Positions 34,668-44,187 are shown, numbered from the stretch's first letter. The stretch is 64,000 nucleotides of DNA from Bacillus sp. Y1 (GCF_003586445.1 NZ_CP030028.1:1440501-1504500), one strand, 5' to 3'. The notes: a model not told the origin generated them from the letters alone. Numbers and translations: made by a program.

Positions 34668-34904
34668 ATGTCGCAGCTTCAAGGAATCATTACACGTTTA
34701 AAAAATCTTCAAGAGCAAGCGAGTTCAGGTGAACCAGCTCAACGCTTTTTTGAAGTTAATGGAGAAAGAAAGTGTCAGGTTACTTTTCACCCAAAAACAG
34801 AAACATTTGAACTAGAAGTATACAATGACAAAGAAAAACCGAAGAGATACCAATTCGACAACATCGATATGATTACTATTGAAATCTTTGATCTCATACA
34901 GTAA
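34668..34904 (+). CDS. ykuJ: YkuJ family protein
   Basis: A 78-residue protein resembling B. subtilis YkuJ in the start (MSQLQGIITRL), FEVNGERKC and the end FDNIDMITIEIF. A small alpha/beta protein of unknown function. GAAAGGAGAG precedes the ATG. In B. subtilis it is followed by ykuK and ykzF; both are missing here and the CBS protein gene comes next. Confidence 0.85.
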   Translation: MSQLQGIITRLKNLQEQASSGEPAQRFFEVNGERKCQVTFHPKTETFELEVYNDKEKPKRYQFDNIDMITIEIFDLIQ

Positions 34905-34911
34905 ACACCTA

Positions 34912-34947
34912 TACATAGAGGGGCCATTTATTGGTCCCTTTTGTATG
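34912..34947 (+). terminator. ykuJ terminator
   Basis: Hairpin with AGGGGCCA/TGGTCCCT arms (one bulge), extended by outer ATACA/TGTAT pairing, and a TTTT tract. Confidence 0.7.
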
Positions 34948-35029
34948 TAAAGAAGTTAAAAAGAGCAAACCCTTTCAAACTGTGATAAAATAAATATAGC
35001 TGAAAACAAGAGATGAGGAGTTTTCGACA

Positions 35030-35473
35030 ATGATAAGTCTTCACAGTGGGGAATTTTTAGAAATTAATATTAGAGATTTGATGATACCATCCGAACGCGT
35101 GGCACATGTGCAAGTTAAAAACAATTTAGAGCATGCTTTATTGGTGTTAACGAAAAGTGGATATACCGCTATACCTGTTCTTGATCCACATTATAAGCTT
35201 CATGGATTAATAAGTACTCCAATTATTATGGAGTCTATATTAGGTCTAGAGCGGATTGAGTTTGAGAAACTTGAGGAAAAGAAGGTTGAAGAGGTCATGA
35301 ATCAAGAGGTTCCTCGGATATCAATTGATGCTAGTATAAAAAGCTCTCTTGAAACTCTTATCGATCACCCGTTTATTTGTATCGAAAGTGCAGAGGGGAT
35401 TTTTGAAGGAATCTTAACTCGTAGAACGGTTTTGTTTCACTTAAATAAGCATATAAAAAAATTAAATAAATAA
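35030..35473 (+). CDS. darB: CBS-domain c-di-AMP receptor DarB (YkuL)
   Basis: A 147-residue protein made of two CBS motifs (about 12-65 and 80-140), matching B. subtilis YkuL/DarB (also called CbpB). In B. subtilis the apo form binds and stimulates the (p)ppGpp synthetase Rel and pyruvate carboxylase, and c-di-AMP blocks this. The second-messenger pocket cannot be verified by eye. GAGGAG precedes the ATG. The order ykuJ-darB-ccpC is kept. Confidence 0.85.
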   Translation: MISLHSGEFLEINIRDLMIPSERVAHVQVKNNLEHALLVLTKSGYTAIPVLDPHYKLHGLISTPIIMESILGLERIEFEKLEEKKVEEVMNQEVPRISIDASIKSSLETLIDHPFICIESAEGIFEGILTRRTVLFHLNKHIKKLNK

Positions 35474-35502
35474 AGATATGCTCCCTTTTGGGGGCTTTTT
35501 TC
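35474..35502 (+). terminator. darB terminator
   Basis: Short G/C stem GCTCCC/GGGGGC with a four-base T loop and six T. Confidence 0.7.
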
Positions 35503-35511
35503 AATTATAAT

Positions 35512-35526
35512 ATAAGTAAAACTTAT
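35512..35526 (+). promoter_or_regulatory. CcpC operator at the ccpC promoter
   Basis: ATAA-N7-TTAT exactly, the dyad bound by CcpC at citZ and citB in B. subtilis. It begins one base after TATAAT (35506-35511), just upstream of the ccpC start, which implies negative autoregulation. Confidence 0.7.
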
Positions 35527-35541
35527 TAACCGAGGGATGTT

Positions 35542-36420
35542 GTGTCTACACTATCAGAGTTTCAATTATTATCCGTACTAGCAACTGAAATGAATATGAG
35601 AAAAGCCGCAGAGCGATTATTTGTTTCTCAGCCTGCTCTTTCCCAAAGACTACAAACGATTGAGAAAGAATGGGGAACTAAGCTATTTATTCGTTCACAA
35701 AAGGGATTAACACTTACTCCTGCAGGAGAACTTGTTATTGAGTTTGCCAACGAAGTATTAGGGAAAGAAGAAAAAGTAAAAGAAGCAATTCACGGCCTTG
35801 ATACAGAGGTATATGGAACCTTAAAAATAGCTGTAGCTTCCATAGTAGGTCAAAACTGGCTTCCCAAAGTACTAAAGAAGTACATGAACAGATATCCTCA
35901 TGCAAAAATAGCTCTAATAACTGGCTGGAGCAGTGAGATTTCAAAGGCGCTTTATGAGGATCAAGCACATATCGGAATTATCCGTGGAACACCTGAGTGG
36001 AAGGGTGTAAAGATGCATTTGTTTGAAGATAGTCTTTATTTAGTCGACAAGGTGATTACTAGCCCTGAACAGGTATTACAAACAGATCGACCATTTATCC
36101 AGTTTAAAAGTGATTCCAATTATTTTCAGGAAATCCAAGATTGGTGGTATCGGAATTTTCAAACCTCACCAAAAAGAACTTTAGTCGTGGATCAAATTGA
36201 AACATGTAAACAGATGGCTCTGAATGGAATTGGTTTTGCAATATTACCTGCTATTACATTAAATCAGATGGATAAGGATATATTTAAAATTCCGTTACTT
36301 GACGAAGCTGGAATGCCTTTAAAACGGGACACTTGGCTCATGGGTTATGAATCTTCCTTTAAGTTAAAACAGGTGCAAGCATTTGTGGAAATTATTAAAG
36401 AATTTATTAATGAAAGCTAA
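35542..36420 (+). CDS. ccpC: LysR-type repressor CcpC
   Basis: A 292-residue LysR regulator: N-terminal winged helix (MSTLSEFQLLSVLATE, with AAERLFVSQPALSQRLQ recognition helix) and a periplasmic-binding-like effector domain. In B. subtilis CcpC represses aconitase and citrate synthase genes and responds to citrate. The start is a GTG at 35542 with CGAGGGATG upstream. A matching operator lies 16 bp before the start. Position between darB and dapH is conserved. Confidence 0.87.
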   Translation: MSTLSEFQLLSVLATEMNMRKAAERLFVSQPALSQRLQTIEKEWGTKLFIRSQKGLTLTPAGELVIEFANEVLGKEEKVKEAIHGLDTEVYGTLKIAVASIVGQNWLPKVLKKYMNRYPHAKIALITGWSSEISKALYEDQAHIGIIRGTPEWKGVKMHLFEDSLYLVDKVITSPEQVLQTDRPFIQFKSDSNYFQEIQDWWYRNFQTSPKRTLVVDQIETCKQMALNGIGFAILPAITLNQMDKDIFKIPLLDEAGMPLKRDTWLMGYESSFKLKQVQAFVEIIKEFINES

Positions 36421-36493
36421 AGGGTTCCCACTTGTCTTGAATGCGGTTGTTTGTTAAAGTAATTTTTAGATTGTACAAATTGGAGGGAAAGAT

Positions 36494-37204
36494 ATGAAAA
36501 TGATGGATGCAAACGAAATCATTTCGTTTATTCAAAATAGCAAAAAAGCGACACCAGTTAAGGTATACATAAAAGGTGATCTAGAAGGAATTGACTTTGG
36601 TGCAAGCGCAAAGGCTTTTATCACTGGAAATACAGGAGTTGTATTTGGTGAGTGGAGCGAAGTTAGTGAAGCATTAGAAGCAAACAAAGGAAAAATTGAG
36701 GACTATGTTGTTGAAAATGACAGAAGAAACTCAGCCATTCCACTTTTAGATATGAAAAACATTAAGGCGCGTATTGAGCCAGGTGCTGTTATTCGTGATC
36801 AAGTTGAAATTGGTGACAATGCTGTTATCATGATGGGCGCATCTATTAACATTGGTGCGGTAGTTGGTGAAGGAACAATGATCGACATGAACGTTGTTTT
36901 AGGTGGACGAGCTACTGTTGGTAAAAACTGTCATATCGGTGCTGGATCTGTTTTAGCAGGGGTTATTGAACCACCTTCTGCAAGCCCTGTTGTGATCGAG
37001 GATGATGTTGTTATTGGAGCAAATGTTGTTGTGCTAGAAGGAATTCGCGTTGGTAAAGGTGCTCGTGTAGCTGCTGGTGCAGTTGTCATCGAGGACGTAC
37101 CAGCTGGTGCAGTAGTTGCAGGTGTTCCTGCTCGTGTCATCAAACAAGCGGATGAGAAAACATTATCAAAAACGGAAGTAATCCAAGCATTACGTCAACT
37201 ATAA
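36494..37204 (+). CDS. dapH: tetrahydrodipicolinate N-acetyltransferase DapH
   Basis: A 236-residue left-handed beta-helix acyltransferase. An N-terminal helical domain is followed by hexapeptide repeats ([18 protein letters not shown] and on) carrying the catalytic region near HIGAGSVL. It acetylates tetrahydrodipicolinate with acetyl-CoA, the entry step of the acetylase branch to meso-diaminopimelate and lysine. TTGGAGGG precedes the start. dapL follows 61 bp later and patA is at 18.5 kb. Confidence 0.95.
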   Translation: MKMMDANEIISFIQNSKKATPVKVYIKGDLEGIDFGASAKAFITGNTGVVFGEWSEVSEALEANKGKIEDYVVENDRRNSAIPLLDMKNIKARIEPGAVIRDQVEIGDNAVIMMGASINIGAVVGEGTMIDMNVVLGGRATVGKNCHIGAGSVLAGVIEPPSASPVVIEDDVVIGANVVVLEGIRVGKGARVAAGAVVIEDVPAGAVVAGVPARVIKQADEKTLSKTEVIQALRQL

Positions 37205-37213
37205 TACATTCTT

Positions 37214-37244
37214 GAGAGCGTGGATTCCTATCCACGCTTTCTCC
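37214..37244 (+). terminator. hairpin between dapH and dapL
   Basis: Stem GAGAGCGTGGAT/ATCCACGCTTTCTC with a four-base loop and only a short T tail; it could be an attenuator allowing partial readthrough into dapL. Confidence 0.65.
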
Positions 37245-37265
37245 TTAAATAAAGGGGGAGAAGTA

Positions 37266-38387
37266 ATGAGTAATCCGTTTGTTCAAATTCGGAGAGACTT
37301 GCATCAAATCCCTGAGCTTGGCTTTCAGGAGTATAAAACGCAGAAATATTTACTGTCATATATTGAATCTTTGCCAAAAGAGCGGTTAGAAGTAAAGAAA
37401 TGGGAAACAGGTTTATTCGTAAAGGTATATGGGTTAAATCCAAGAAAACTAATTGGTTATCGCGCCGACATTGATGGACTACCAATTAAAGAAGAAACCA
37501 AGCTTTCTTTTCAGTCTACTCATTCAGAACAAATGCATGCTTGTGGCCATGACTTTCATATGAGTATTGGATTAGGAGTATTAACTCACATAGTTCACCA
37601 CCCTATTCAGGATGACATGCTGTTTATATTTCAACCTGCTGAGGAAGGTCCCGGCGGGGCAGAACCTATGCTGAAGTCTAGGGAAATGCAAGAGTGGAAG
37701 CCTGATATGATTATTGCCCTTCATATTGCACCGGAGTATCCTGTTGGTACAATTGCAACAAGAGAAGGACTTTTATTTGCTAATACATCTGAACTTTTTA
37801 TTGACTTAGTCGGAAAAGGTGGACATGCCGCCTATCCTCACCAAACGAATGATATGGTAATTGCCGCTTGTAGCCTTGTAAGTCAACTACAAACGATTAT
37901 TAGTAGAAATGTTGACCCTTTGGATAGCGCCGTTATTACAATTGGAAAAATTACTGGTGGGACTGTTCAGAATGTCATTGCTGAGAAGGCTAGACTAGAA
38001 GGCACGATACGGACCCTCTCGGTTGATTCGATGGAAAAAGTGAAAAAAAGAATCGAGTCTATCGTACAAGGGGTAGCTACTGGATACGAGTGCGAGGTTA
38101 AGATAGATTACGGTAGTATGTATCATCAAGTATATAATGACCATTCCTTAACAAGAGAATTTATGAATTTTGTCGAGGGACAATCCTCGGTTCACGTGAT
38201 TGAATGTAAGGAAGCGATGACAGGAGAAGATTTTGGATATATGCTAGAAGAGATACCTGGCTTCATGTTTTGGCTAGGGGTTGAGTCTGAGCATGGACTT
38301 CATCATTCAAAATTAAATCCCAATGAAGATGCAATTGAGAAAGCGATTATACTTCTAACCTCATACTTAAATTATAAAGGAAATTAA
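37266..38387 (+). CDS. dapL: N-acetyldiaminopimelate deacetylase DapL (YkuR)
   Basis: A 373-residue M20-family amidohydrolase. Metal ligands are in [10 protein letters not shown], the catalytic Glu pair in PAEEGPGG, and the dimerisation domain begins after [12 protein letters not shown]. It removes acetate from N-acetyl-LL-diaminopimelate. Start ATG 37266 follows AAAGGGGGAG and gives the B. subtilis YkuR length. Same strand as dapH with a hairpin between. Confidence 0.92.
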   Translation: MSNPFVQIRRDLHQIPELGFQEYKTQKYLLSYIESLPKERLEVKKWETGLFVKVYGLNPRKLIGYRADIDGLPIKEETKLSFQSTHSEQMHACGHDFHMSIGLGVLTHIVHHPIQDDMLFIFQPAEEGPGGAEPMLKSREMQEWKPDMIIALHIAPEYPVGTIATREGLLFANTSELFIDLVGKGGHAAYPHQTNDMVIAACSLVSQLQTIISRNVDPLDSAVITIGKITGGTVQNVIAEKARLEGTIRTLSVDSMEKVKKRIESIVQGVATGYECEVKIDYGSMYHQVYNDHSLTREFMNFVEGQSSVHVIECKEAMTGEDFGYMLEEIPGFMFWLGVESEHGLHHSKLNPNEDAIEKAIILLTSYLNYKGN

Positions 38388-38488
38388 AATAAGAGAGTTT
38401 ATTTTACAAAAAAATAGGGCAAAACATATAGTGGGTTAGGTGCTATTTTAATAATAACTCTTTTTTAACATCTATTCCTTCATAACAA

Positions 38489-38518
38489 TTGACTCAAGCA
38501 TTAGGTTACTACTATAAT
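38489..38518 (+). promoter_or_regulatory. sigma-A promoter of the peroxiredoxin gene
   Basis: TTGACT, an 18-bp spacer and TATAATTG, 56 bp before the ykuU start codon. Confidence 0.75.
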
Positions 38519-38573
38519 TGTATTTGTATTTTTTTTCACAATATCTACATATTTTTACACGGAGGGATTTATA

Positions 38574-39116
38574 ATGGCAGAACGTATGGTAGGAAAACAA
38601 GCTCCACGCTTTGCGATGGATGCTGTACTTGCAAATAAGGAATTCGGTAAAGTAAGTCTTGAAGAAAACATGAAAAACGATAAGTGGACTGTCCTTTTCT
38701 TTTATCCAATGGATTTCACTTTCGTATGTCCTACAGAAATCACTGCATTGTCTGATCGTTACGATGAGTTCGAAGACCTTGATGCTGAAGTAATTGGAGT
38801 GTCTACTGACACGATTCACACTCACTTAGCTTGGATCAACACAGATCGTAAAGAGAACGGACTTGGGGATCTTAAGTATCCTTTAGCTGCTGATACAAAC
38901 CATGTTGTTTCACGCGAATATGGAGTATTAATTGAAGAAGAAGGTATTGCTTTACGTGGTCTATTCATCATCAGCCCAGAAGGTGAAATGATGTACTCTG
39001 TGGTAAACCATAACAATATCGGTCGTGACGTAGATGAAACATTACGTGTACTTCAAGCACTACAAACTGGTGGTCTTTGCCCAGCAAACTGGAAGCCAGG
39101 TCAAAAAACTCTTTAA
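38574..39116 (+). CDS. ykuU: 2-Cys peroxiredoxin YkuU
   Basis: A 180-residue typical 2-Cys peroxiredoxin. The peroxidatic Cys is in FTFVCPTE near residue 52 and the resolving Cys in GGLCPANW near 169. It detoxifies peroxides using thiol reductants. ACGGAGGG precedes the ATG. The thioredoxin-like ykuV follows 80 bp later and may supply electrons; this gene pair is conserved in Bacillus. Confidence 0.93.
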   Translation: MAERMVGKQAPRFAMDAVLANKEFGKVSLEENMKNDKWTVLFFYPMDFTFVCPTEITALSDRYDEFEDLDAEVIGVSTDTIHTHLAWINTDRKENGLGDLKYPLAADTNHVVSREYGVLIEEEGIALRGLFIISPEGEMMYSVVNHNNIGRDVDETLRVLQALQTGGLCPANWKPGQKTL

Positions 39117-39128
39117 TCAACAAAGTGG

Positions 39129-39163
39129 AAAAGGCCTTAACGTAATGTTAGGTCTTTTCTTTA
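39129..39163 (+). terminator. hairpin between ykuU and ykuV
   Basis: Imperfect stem AAAAGGCCTTAACG/TGTTAGGTCTTTT and a short T tract; probably partial termination before ykuV. Confidence 0.6.
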
Positions 39164-39197
39164 AGTTATGAAAATTATTTACAGGGAGAGTTGTAAA

Positions 39198-39653
39198 ATG
39201 AAACTTAGAGCGCCAATGCCAGAGCTAACTGGTGCAACCGAATGGTTAAATGGTGAGGTAACGAAAGCTGACTTAGTCGGAGCAAAACCTACATTAATTC
39301 ACTTTTGGTCAGTAAGCTGTTACTTATGTAAAGAGGCAATGCCACAAGTGAATCAATTCCGTGATGATTATAAAGATAAATTAAATGTTATTGCTGTTCA
39401 TATGCCAAGAAGCGAAGAAGATCTAGATCTTGATGCAATCAAGAAAACAGCTGACGAACACGGAATTACACAACCAATCTTTGTTGACAGCGAACATAAA
39501 TTAACAGAAGCATTTGAAAATCAGTACGTTCCTGCTTACTATGTGTTTGATAAAGATGGAAATCTTCGTCATTTCCAAGCTGGTGGAAGCGGAATGAAAA
39601 TGCTAGAAAAACGCGTAAATCGTGTTTTAGATGAAATGGAAAAAGCAGAGTAA
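39198..39653 (+). CDS. ykuV: thiol-disulfide oxidoreductase YkuV
   Basis: A 151-residue TlpA/thioredoxin-fold protein without a signal peptide. The redox motif is C-Y-L-C in FWSVSCYLCKEAMP near residues 40-43, in the same position as C-H-L-C of B. subtilis YkuV. The cis-Pro is in VPAYYVFD. It is cytosolic and probably reduces the neighbouring peroxiredoxin. ATG 39198 follows AGGGAGAG; the frame begins at 39168 but the earlier start has no binding site. Confidence 0.9.
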   Translation: MKLRAPMPELTGATEWLNGEVTKADLVGAKPTLIHFWSVSCYLCKEAMPQVNQFRDDYKDKLNVIAVHMPRSEEDLDLDAIKKTADEHGITQPIFVDSEHKLTEAFENQYVPAYYVFDKDGNLRHFQAGGSGMKMLEKRVNRVLDEMEKAE

Positions 39654-39663
39654 AATTTTTAAG

Positions 39664-39691
39664 AGACTAGGATCCCTAGTCTTTTTTTTAT
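39664..39691 (+). terminator. ykuV terminator
   Basis: Eight-base-pair stem AGACTAGG/CCTAGTCT with a three-base loop and eight T. Confidence 0.88.
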
Positions 39692-39796
39692 ATGAAAAAA
39701 TGTTGTAAAAGGGTGGAAATTTATTTCGAAAACCGATATATTTATTACTATGTTCAAGAATTTTTTAGAAATTCTGACAAATGAAGGGGGATTTTC

Positions 39797-41551
39797 ATGG
39801 AGGTTTTTAAAAAGCTGAAAGAATTTTACTGGCCTTATAAAAGCTATTTCTTATGGTCAATGTCATTTCTATTACTTATTACAGGAATCACAGTAATATA
39901 CCCCATTATTCTTCAAATAACAATTGACGACATAGTGCTGGGGGGAAGGTACGAATGGATTCCAATCGTTAGCTTAGGTTTTGTGGGTGTTATGGTTATC
40001 AAGGGGATTGGAACGTATATTCACCAATATACAGGAGACTTGTTCGGAATAACCTCCGTTTATAAGCTGAGAAATCGCCTTTATGAAAAGCTGCAATATT
40101 TACCGTTCCGCTATTATGATAATGCCAAAACGGGAGATCTTATGTCGAGGTTAACGGCAGATGTAGAAGGGTTTCGTTTTTTTCTTTCATTTGGGTTTTC
40201 AGAGTTGATTCGCTTTATCGTCTTAATTGGTATCACTTTTGGTGTTATGTTCTACTACTCTGTTCCACTAACCATTGTTACTTTGATCACACTTCCGTTT
40301 TTAGCGGTCGTTGTTTATAAATTCGATCAAGCGGTTCATCCTGCATTTAGAGGAATTCGAAAATCCTTTGGGAAATTAAACACAAAAGTACAAGAAAATA
40401 TTAGTGGTATCAACACGGTGAAGTCATTATCGAGAGAGGACTTTGAAATCGGAAAGTTTAACCATTCAAATGGTGACTATAAGGATAAATATATTTTTAC
40501 CTCCAATATTTGGGCAAAGTATTTTCCACTAATGGAGTTGCTAGGTAATATTAGCGTCGTTTTATTGTTATCTTACGGGGGATACCTCGTCATCCAAGAA
40601 GAGCTGAAACCTGGAGAGTTAGTGGCCTTTTACAGTTTGGTTTGGTACATTATGTGGCCGATTATGAACTTAGGTTTTGTTATTAATTTATTTTCTCAAT
40701 CAAAAGCTTCTGGAGAAAGACTTTTGGAAATTCTTGAAGCAGAGGGAGAGATTGAGGAGAATGATGGACAATTAACTGTCGATAGATTACTAGGAAAGGT
40801 AGAGTTTAAGAACGTTACCTTTAAATACACTGAGGATGATTCTGAGGCCTTATATGATGTTTCTTTTGTTGCTGAGCCTGGAAAGAAAATTGGGCTACTA
40901 GGCGCTACTGGGTCAGGTAAAACCACCATTACACAGCTCATCACTAGATTTTATGACGTTACTGAAGGAGAAGTATTAATTGACGGTGAGAAGGTTAACA
41001 ATTACGCACTTAAATCTCTAAGAAGCAATATTGGGTTTGTGTTACAGGAATCCTTTCTGTTTTCGTCTTCCATTAAAGCGAATATCTCTTATGGAAGACC
41101 AGAGGCGACAATGCAAGAGATCGTTGAAGCAGCGAAAAGGGCTCAAGCACATGATTTTATATTGGAGCTACCCGATGGCTACGACACAATGCTTGGGGAA
41201 CGTGGAATGGGATTATCAGGAGGTCAAAAACAGCGAATTGCAATCGCAAGGGCGATTTGTGTGGACCCTAGTATACTTATCTTAGACGATGCTACAAGTG
41301 CTGTTGATATGGAAACCGAATATAAAATACAGCAAGCACTTCACGAAGTTATGAAAGGGCGAACAACATTTATCATTGCTCATAGAATTTCATCGCTTAA
41401 GCATGCTGATGAAATTCTGATTTTAGATAGAGGAAAAATTGTCGAACGAGGAGTCCATGAACAACTAGTAAACCAAAACGGACTTTATCAGCGTGTATAT
41501 GATATTCAATACCAAGATCAAAAGCAAATTATGCAATCGCATATCGGATAG
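39797..41551 (+). CDS. yknU: ABC exporter half-transporter, YknU type
   Basis: A 584-residue fusion of six membrane helices (about 1-315) and an ATPase domain. Walker A GATGSGKT is near residue 373 and the signature is canonical LSGGQ, but the Walker B end reads LILDDAT, with Asp in place of the catalytic Glu. That marks one half of a heterodimeric exporter with an unequal pair of ATP sites. The partner follows 10 bp later. GAAGGGGG precedes the ATG. The exported substrate is unknown. Confidence 0.85.
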   Translation: MEVFKKLKEFYWPYKSYFLWSMSFLLLITGITVIYPIILQITIDDIVLGGRYEWIPIVSLGFVGVMVIKGIGTYIHQYTGDLFGITSVYKLRNRLYEKLQYLPFRYYDNAKTGDLMSRLTADVEGFRFFLSFGFSELIRFIVLIGITFGVMFYYSVPLTIVTLITLPFLAVVVYKFDQAVHPAFRGIRKSFGKLNTKVQENISGINTVKSLSREDFEIGKFNHSNGDYKDKYIFTSNIWAKYFPLMELLGNISVVLLLSYGGYLVIQEELKPGELVAFYSLVWYIMWPIMNLGFVINLFSQSKASGERLLEILEAEGEIEENDGQLTVDRLLGKVEFKNVTFKYTEDDSEALYDVSFVAEPGKKIGLLGATGSGKTTITQLITRFYDVTEGEVLIDGEKVNNYALKSLRSNIGFVLQESFLFSSSIKANISYGRPEATMQEIVEAAKRAQAHDFILELPDGYDTMLGERGMGLSGGQKQRIAIARAICVDPSILILDDATSAVDMETEYKIQQALHEVMKGRTTFIIAHRISSLKHADEILILDRGKIVERGVHEQLVNQNGLYQRVYDIQYQDQKQIMQSHIG

Positions 41552-41561
41552 GGGGGATCAT

Positions 41562-43388
41562 ATGAGTAAGAAACAAACACGTGTTAGTGAGAATGCAATA
41601 AAAAGATTTGAGTATTCACAAGACCAGATAATTGATAAACCGTTTAACTGGGATCAGATGCTACGATTGTTCAGTTATATGAAACCATATCGGAAGAATT
41701 TACTTCCCTTTTCAATGATTATGGTACTGATCAACACAGCTGTACGACTTATTATCCCGCTATTGATAGGGGTGTACACGTTAGACAGAGCAATCGTAAA
41801 TAAGGATGCGAAACTCCTAACTACACTTGTAGTTATCATTTCTGGTTTATATGTGGCTTCTTACATAGCCAATTTCTTCCGGATAAAATGGATGAATCAG
41901 CTTGGGCAAAATGTCATATATGACTTAAGGAAACACCTCTTTACACATGTACAAAACCTTTCGCATCGATTCTTTGACCAAAGATCAGCAGGTTCCATTC
42001 TTGTAAGAATTATGAATGATATCAATTCTCTTCAGGAGCTATTTACGAATGGAGTTATTAACCTATTAATGGATGTTATTCTTTTGATAGGTGTAATGGT
42101 TATATTGGTTACATTAAGTCCCGAATTAACATTAGCGATTATGGTTATCTTACCCATCATGTTCTTTATTTCTACAAGTCTTAGAAGGAATATTAGAAAA
42201 TCATGGCAGGTTGTACGTCTCAAACAGTCAAAACTAAACTCTCATCTGAATGAAAGTATACAGGGTATAAGAGTTACTCAGTCCTTTACACAGGAACAGG
42301 AGAACATGGCGTTTTTTGATGGTGTGAATACTGAGAATTTTCAAAGCTGGAAAGAGGCCTCTCAAAAAAATGCAATGTTCCGCCCAATGGTCGAATTAAC
42401 GAATGCGGTCGGGACAGCTGTTCTCATCTGGTTTGGAGCTAGTCTAATTCAAAACGAATCGATAACGATCGGTGAGTTTGTGTCCTTTGCCTTTTATTTA
42501 GGGATGTTTTGGGAGCCTATTTCAAGGCTTGGCCAAGTATATAATCAATTGTTAATGGGGATGGCATCTTCTGAGCGTATATTTGAATTCTTGGACGAAA
42601 AGCCGATTGTGTCTCAGAAGGACACAGCTATTGAACTCGAAAATATTCAGGGACAAATCGAGTTTGAAAATGTTGAGTTTGCCTACGATTCTAATCGTAA
42701 AGCACTAAAAGGCATATCTTTGGAGATGAGAGCCGGTCAAACCGTTGCCCTTGTAGGCCATACTGGTTCAGGGAAAACAACAATAGCAAACTTAATTAGC
42801 CGGTTTTACGACCCGACTAGCGGTACAGTAACTATCGATGGTACTGATTTAAAGGATGTTTCGTTAAAAAGCTTAAGAAAACAAATTGGTGTGGTACTGC
42901 AGGATACATTCATATTTTCCGGCACGATCATGGAAAATATATTATTTGGAAACCCCGAGGCTTCGGAGGAAGAGGCAAAAGAAGCCGCAAGGGCAGTTGG
43001 TGCTAATGGGTTTATTGAAAGACTTCCTAATGGGTATGAAACAGAGGTAGAAGAGAGAGGAAATGTCCTTTCCGTAGGGGAGAGACAGTTAATTTCCTTT
43101 GCTAGAGCCTTGCTTGCAGACCCCAAAATTCTTATTTTAGACGAAGCAACGGCAAGTATAGATACAGAGTCTGAGCAAAAGATTCAAAATGCCTTAAAGA
43201 CTTTATTAAAAAACCGTACAGCTGTTATTATCGCTCACCGTTTGTCTACGATACGTGAAGCAGATCAAATCTTTGTTTTAGATCATGGTGAAATAATTGA
43301 ACAGGGTAATCATGAACAATTAATGAATTTCCAAGGGGAATACTATTCTCTTGTAAGAGCACAATTTACCATGAACACAGCGAGTTAA
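41562..43388 (+). CDS. yknV: ABC exporter half-transporter, YknV type
   Basis: A 608-residue membrane-ATPase fusion, partner of the preceding gene. Walker A GHTGSGKT and Walker B LILDEAT are canonical; the signature motif is altered to LSVGE. Together with the Asp in the partner this puts both changes at the same composite ATP site, as in known heterodimeric exporters. ATG 41562 follows GGGGGGAT. The N-terminal 40 residues are a charged cytosolic extension. The pair is cotranscribed and ends in a hairpin. Confidence 0.87.
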   Translation: MSKKQTRVSENAIKRFEYSQDQIIDKPFNWDQMLRLFSYMKPYRKNLLPFSMIMVLINTAVRLIIPLLIGVYTLDRAIVNKDAKLLTTLVVIISGLYVASYIANFFRIKWMNQLGQNVIYDLRKHLFTHVQNLSHRFFDQRSAGSILVRIMNDINSLQELFTNGVINLLMDVILLIGVMVILVTLSPELTLAIMVILPIMFFISTSLRRNIRKSWQVVRLKQSKLNSHLNESIQGIRVTQSFTQEQENMAFFDGVNTENFQSWKEASQKNAMFRPMVELTNAVGTAVLIWFGASLIQNESITIGEFVSFAFYLGMFWEPISRLGQVYNQLLMGMASSERIFEFLDEKPIVSQKDTAIELENIQGQIEFENVEFAYDSNRKALKGISLEMRAGQTVALVGHTGSGKTTIANLISRFYDPTSGTVTIDGTDLKDVSLKSLRKQIGVVLQDTFIFSGTIMENILFGNPEASEEEAKEAARAVGANGFIERLPNGYETEVEERGNVLSVGERQLISFARALLADPKILILDEATASIDTESEQKIQNALKTLLKNRTAVIIAHRLSTIREADQIFVLDHGEIIEQGNHEQLMNFQGEYYSLVRAQFTMNTAS

Positions 43389-43394
43389 TGGAGT

Positions 43395-43432
43395 TGTCCC
43401 CCAACCTGAGATGGGGGGCTTTTTCCTTTTAG
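43395..43432 (+). terminator. yknUV terminator
   Basis: CCCCC/GGGGG stem with a ten-base loop, then CTTTTTCCTTTT. Confidence 0.82.
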
Positions 43433-43485
43433 TCCTTTGTGCTAAAATGGTAAAATACTTCAACAGTATTCGGAGGAACCTTTTT

Positions 43486-44145
43486 ATGAAAAAAGAATTT
43501 GCTGTCATTGGACTCGGTCGTTTTGGAGGAAGTATTTGCCGTGCGCTTGCTGAAGAGGGTATGGAGGTTATGGCTATTGATAATAGTGAGGATCGAGTGA
43601 ATGAGTTTTCAATGATTGCTTCTCATGCCGTAGTAGGAGATTCGACTGACGAGTCAGTTCTAAAAAGTCTTGGTATACGTAATTTTGACCACGTGATCGT
43701 TGCCATTGGTGATGACATACAAGCGAGTATTTTAACTACGCTTATTTTAAAAGAGCTTGGTGTAAACAATATTACGGTAAAAGCACAAAATGATTATCAC
43801 GAGAAGGTACTTAGAAAAATTGGTGCAGACCATGTGGTTCATCCTGAGAGAGACATGGGTAAAAGAATTGCTCATAATATCATATCAAACAGTGTGTTAG
43901 ATTATCTTGAGCTCTCAGATGAGCATAGTATAGTCGAGATTGTTGCAAGTGACCGTCTTGTAGGGAACACTATTATCGATTTGGATATTCGTGCGAAATA
44001 CGGTATTAACATTGTTGCTATTAAGCGAGGAAATAATATCATTGTATCACCACAAGCAAATGAACCTATTGCAGCAAATGACGTCTTAATTGTTATTGGT
44101 GCAGATGTAGACATCAATCGTTTTGAAAAGAAAGTCATCCAATAA
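43486..44145 (+). CDS. ktrC: K+ uptake gating subunit KtrC
   Basis: A 220-residue RCK protein: RCK_N Rossmann fold with GLGRFGGSICRAL (residues about 9-21) and a C-terminal RCK_C domain from about 135. It forms an octameric ring that gates a Ktr potassium channel in response to ATP/ADP; in B. subtilis c-di-AMP binds the RCK_C domain. No channel subunit is adjacent, as for B. subtilis ktrC. ATG 43486 follows CGGAGGA. It precedes rnjA, convergent, as in B. subtilis. Confidence 0.9.
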   Translation: MKKEFAVIGLGRFGGSICRALAEEGMEVMAIDNSEDRVNEFSMIASHAVVGDSTDESVLKSLGIRNFDHVIVAIGDDIQASILTTLILKELGVNNITVKAQNDYHEKVLRKIGADHVVHPERDMGKRIAHNIISNSVLDYLELSDEHSIVEIVASDRLVGNTIIDLDIRAKYGINIVAIKRGNNIIVSPQANEPIAANDVLIVIGADVDINRFEKKVIQ

Positions 44146-44153
44146 TGCAAAGA

Positions 44154-44187
44154 AAAGCCACTCTATTTTAGAGTGGCTTTAAGTTTT
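44154..44187 (+). terminator. ktrC terminator
   Basis: Perfect 12-bp stem AAAGCCACTCTA/TAGAGTGGCTTT with a three-base loop and a T-rich tail. Confidence 0.88.

Noticed and set aside
34439-34732. 97-codon frame overlapping the MBL start and ykuJ
   Set aside because: Hydrophobic and Cys-rich only because it reads A/T-rich intergenic DNA; overlaps ykuJ out of frame.
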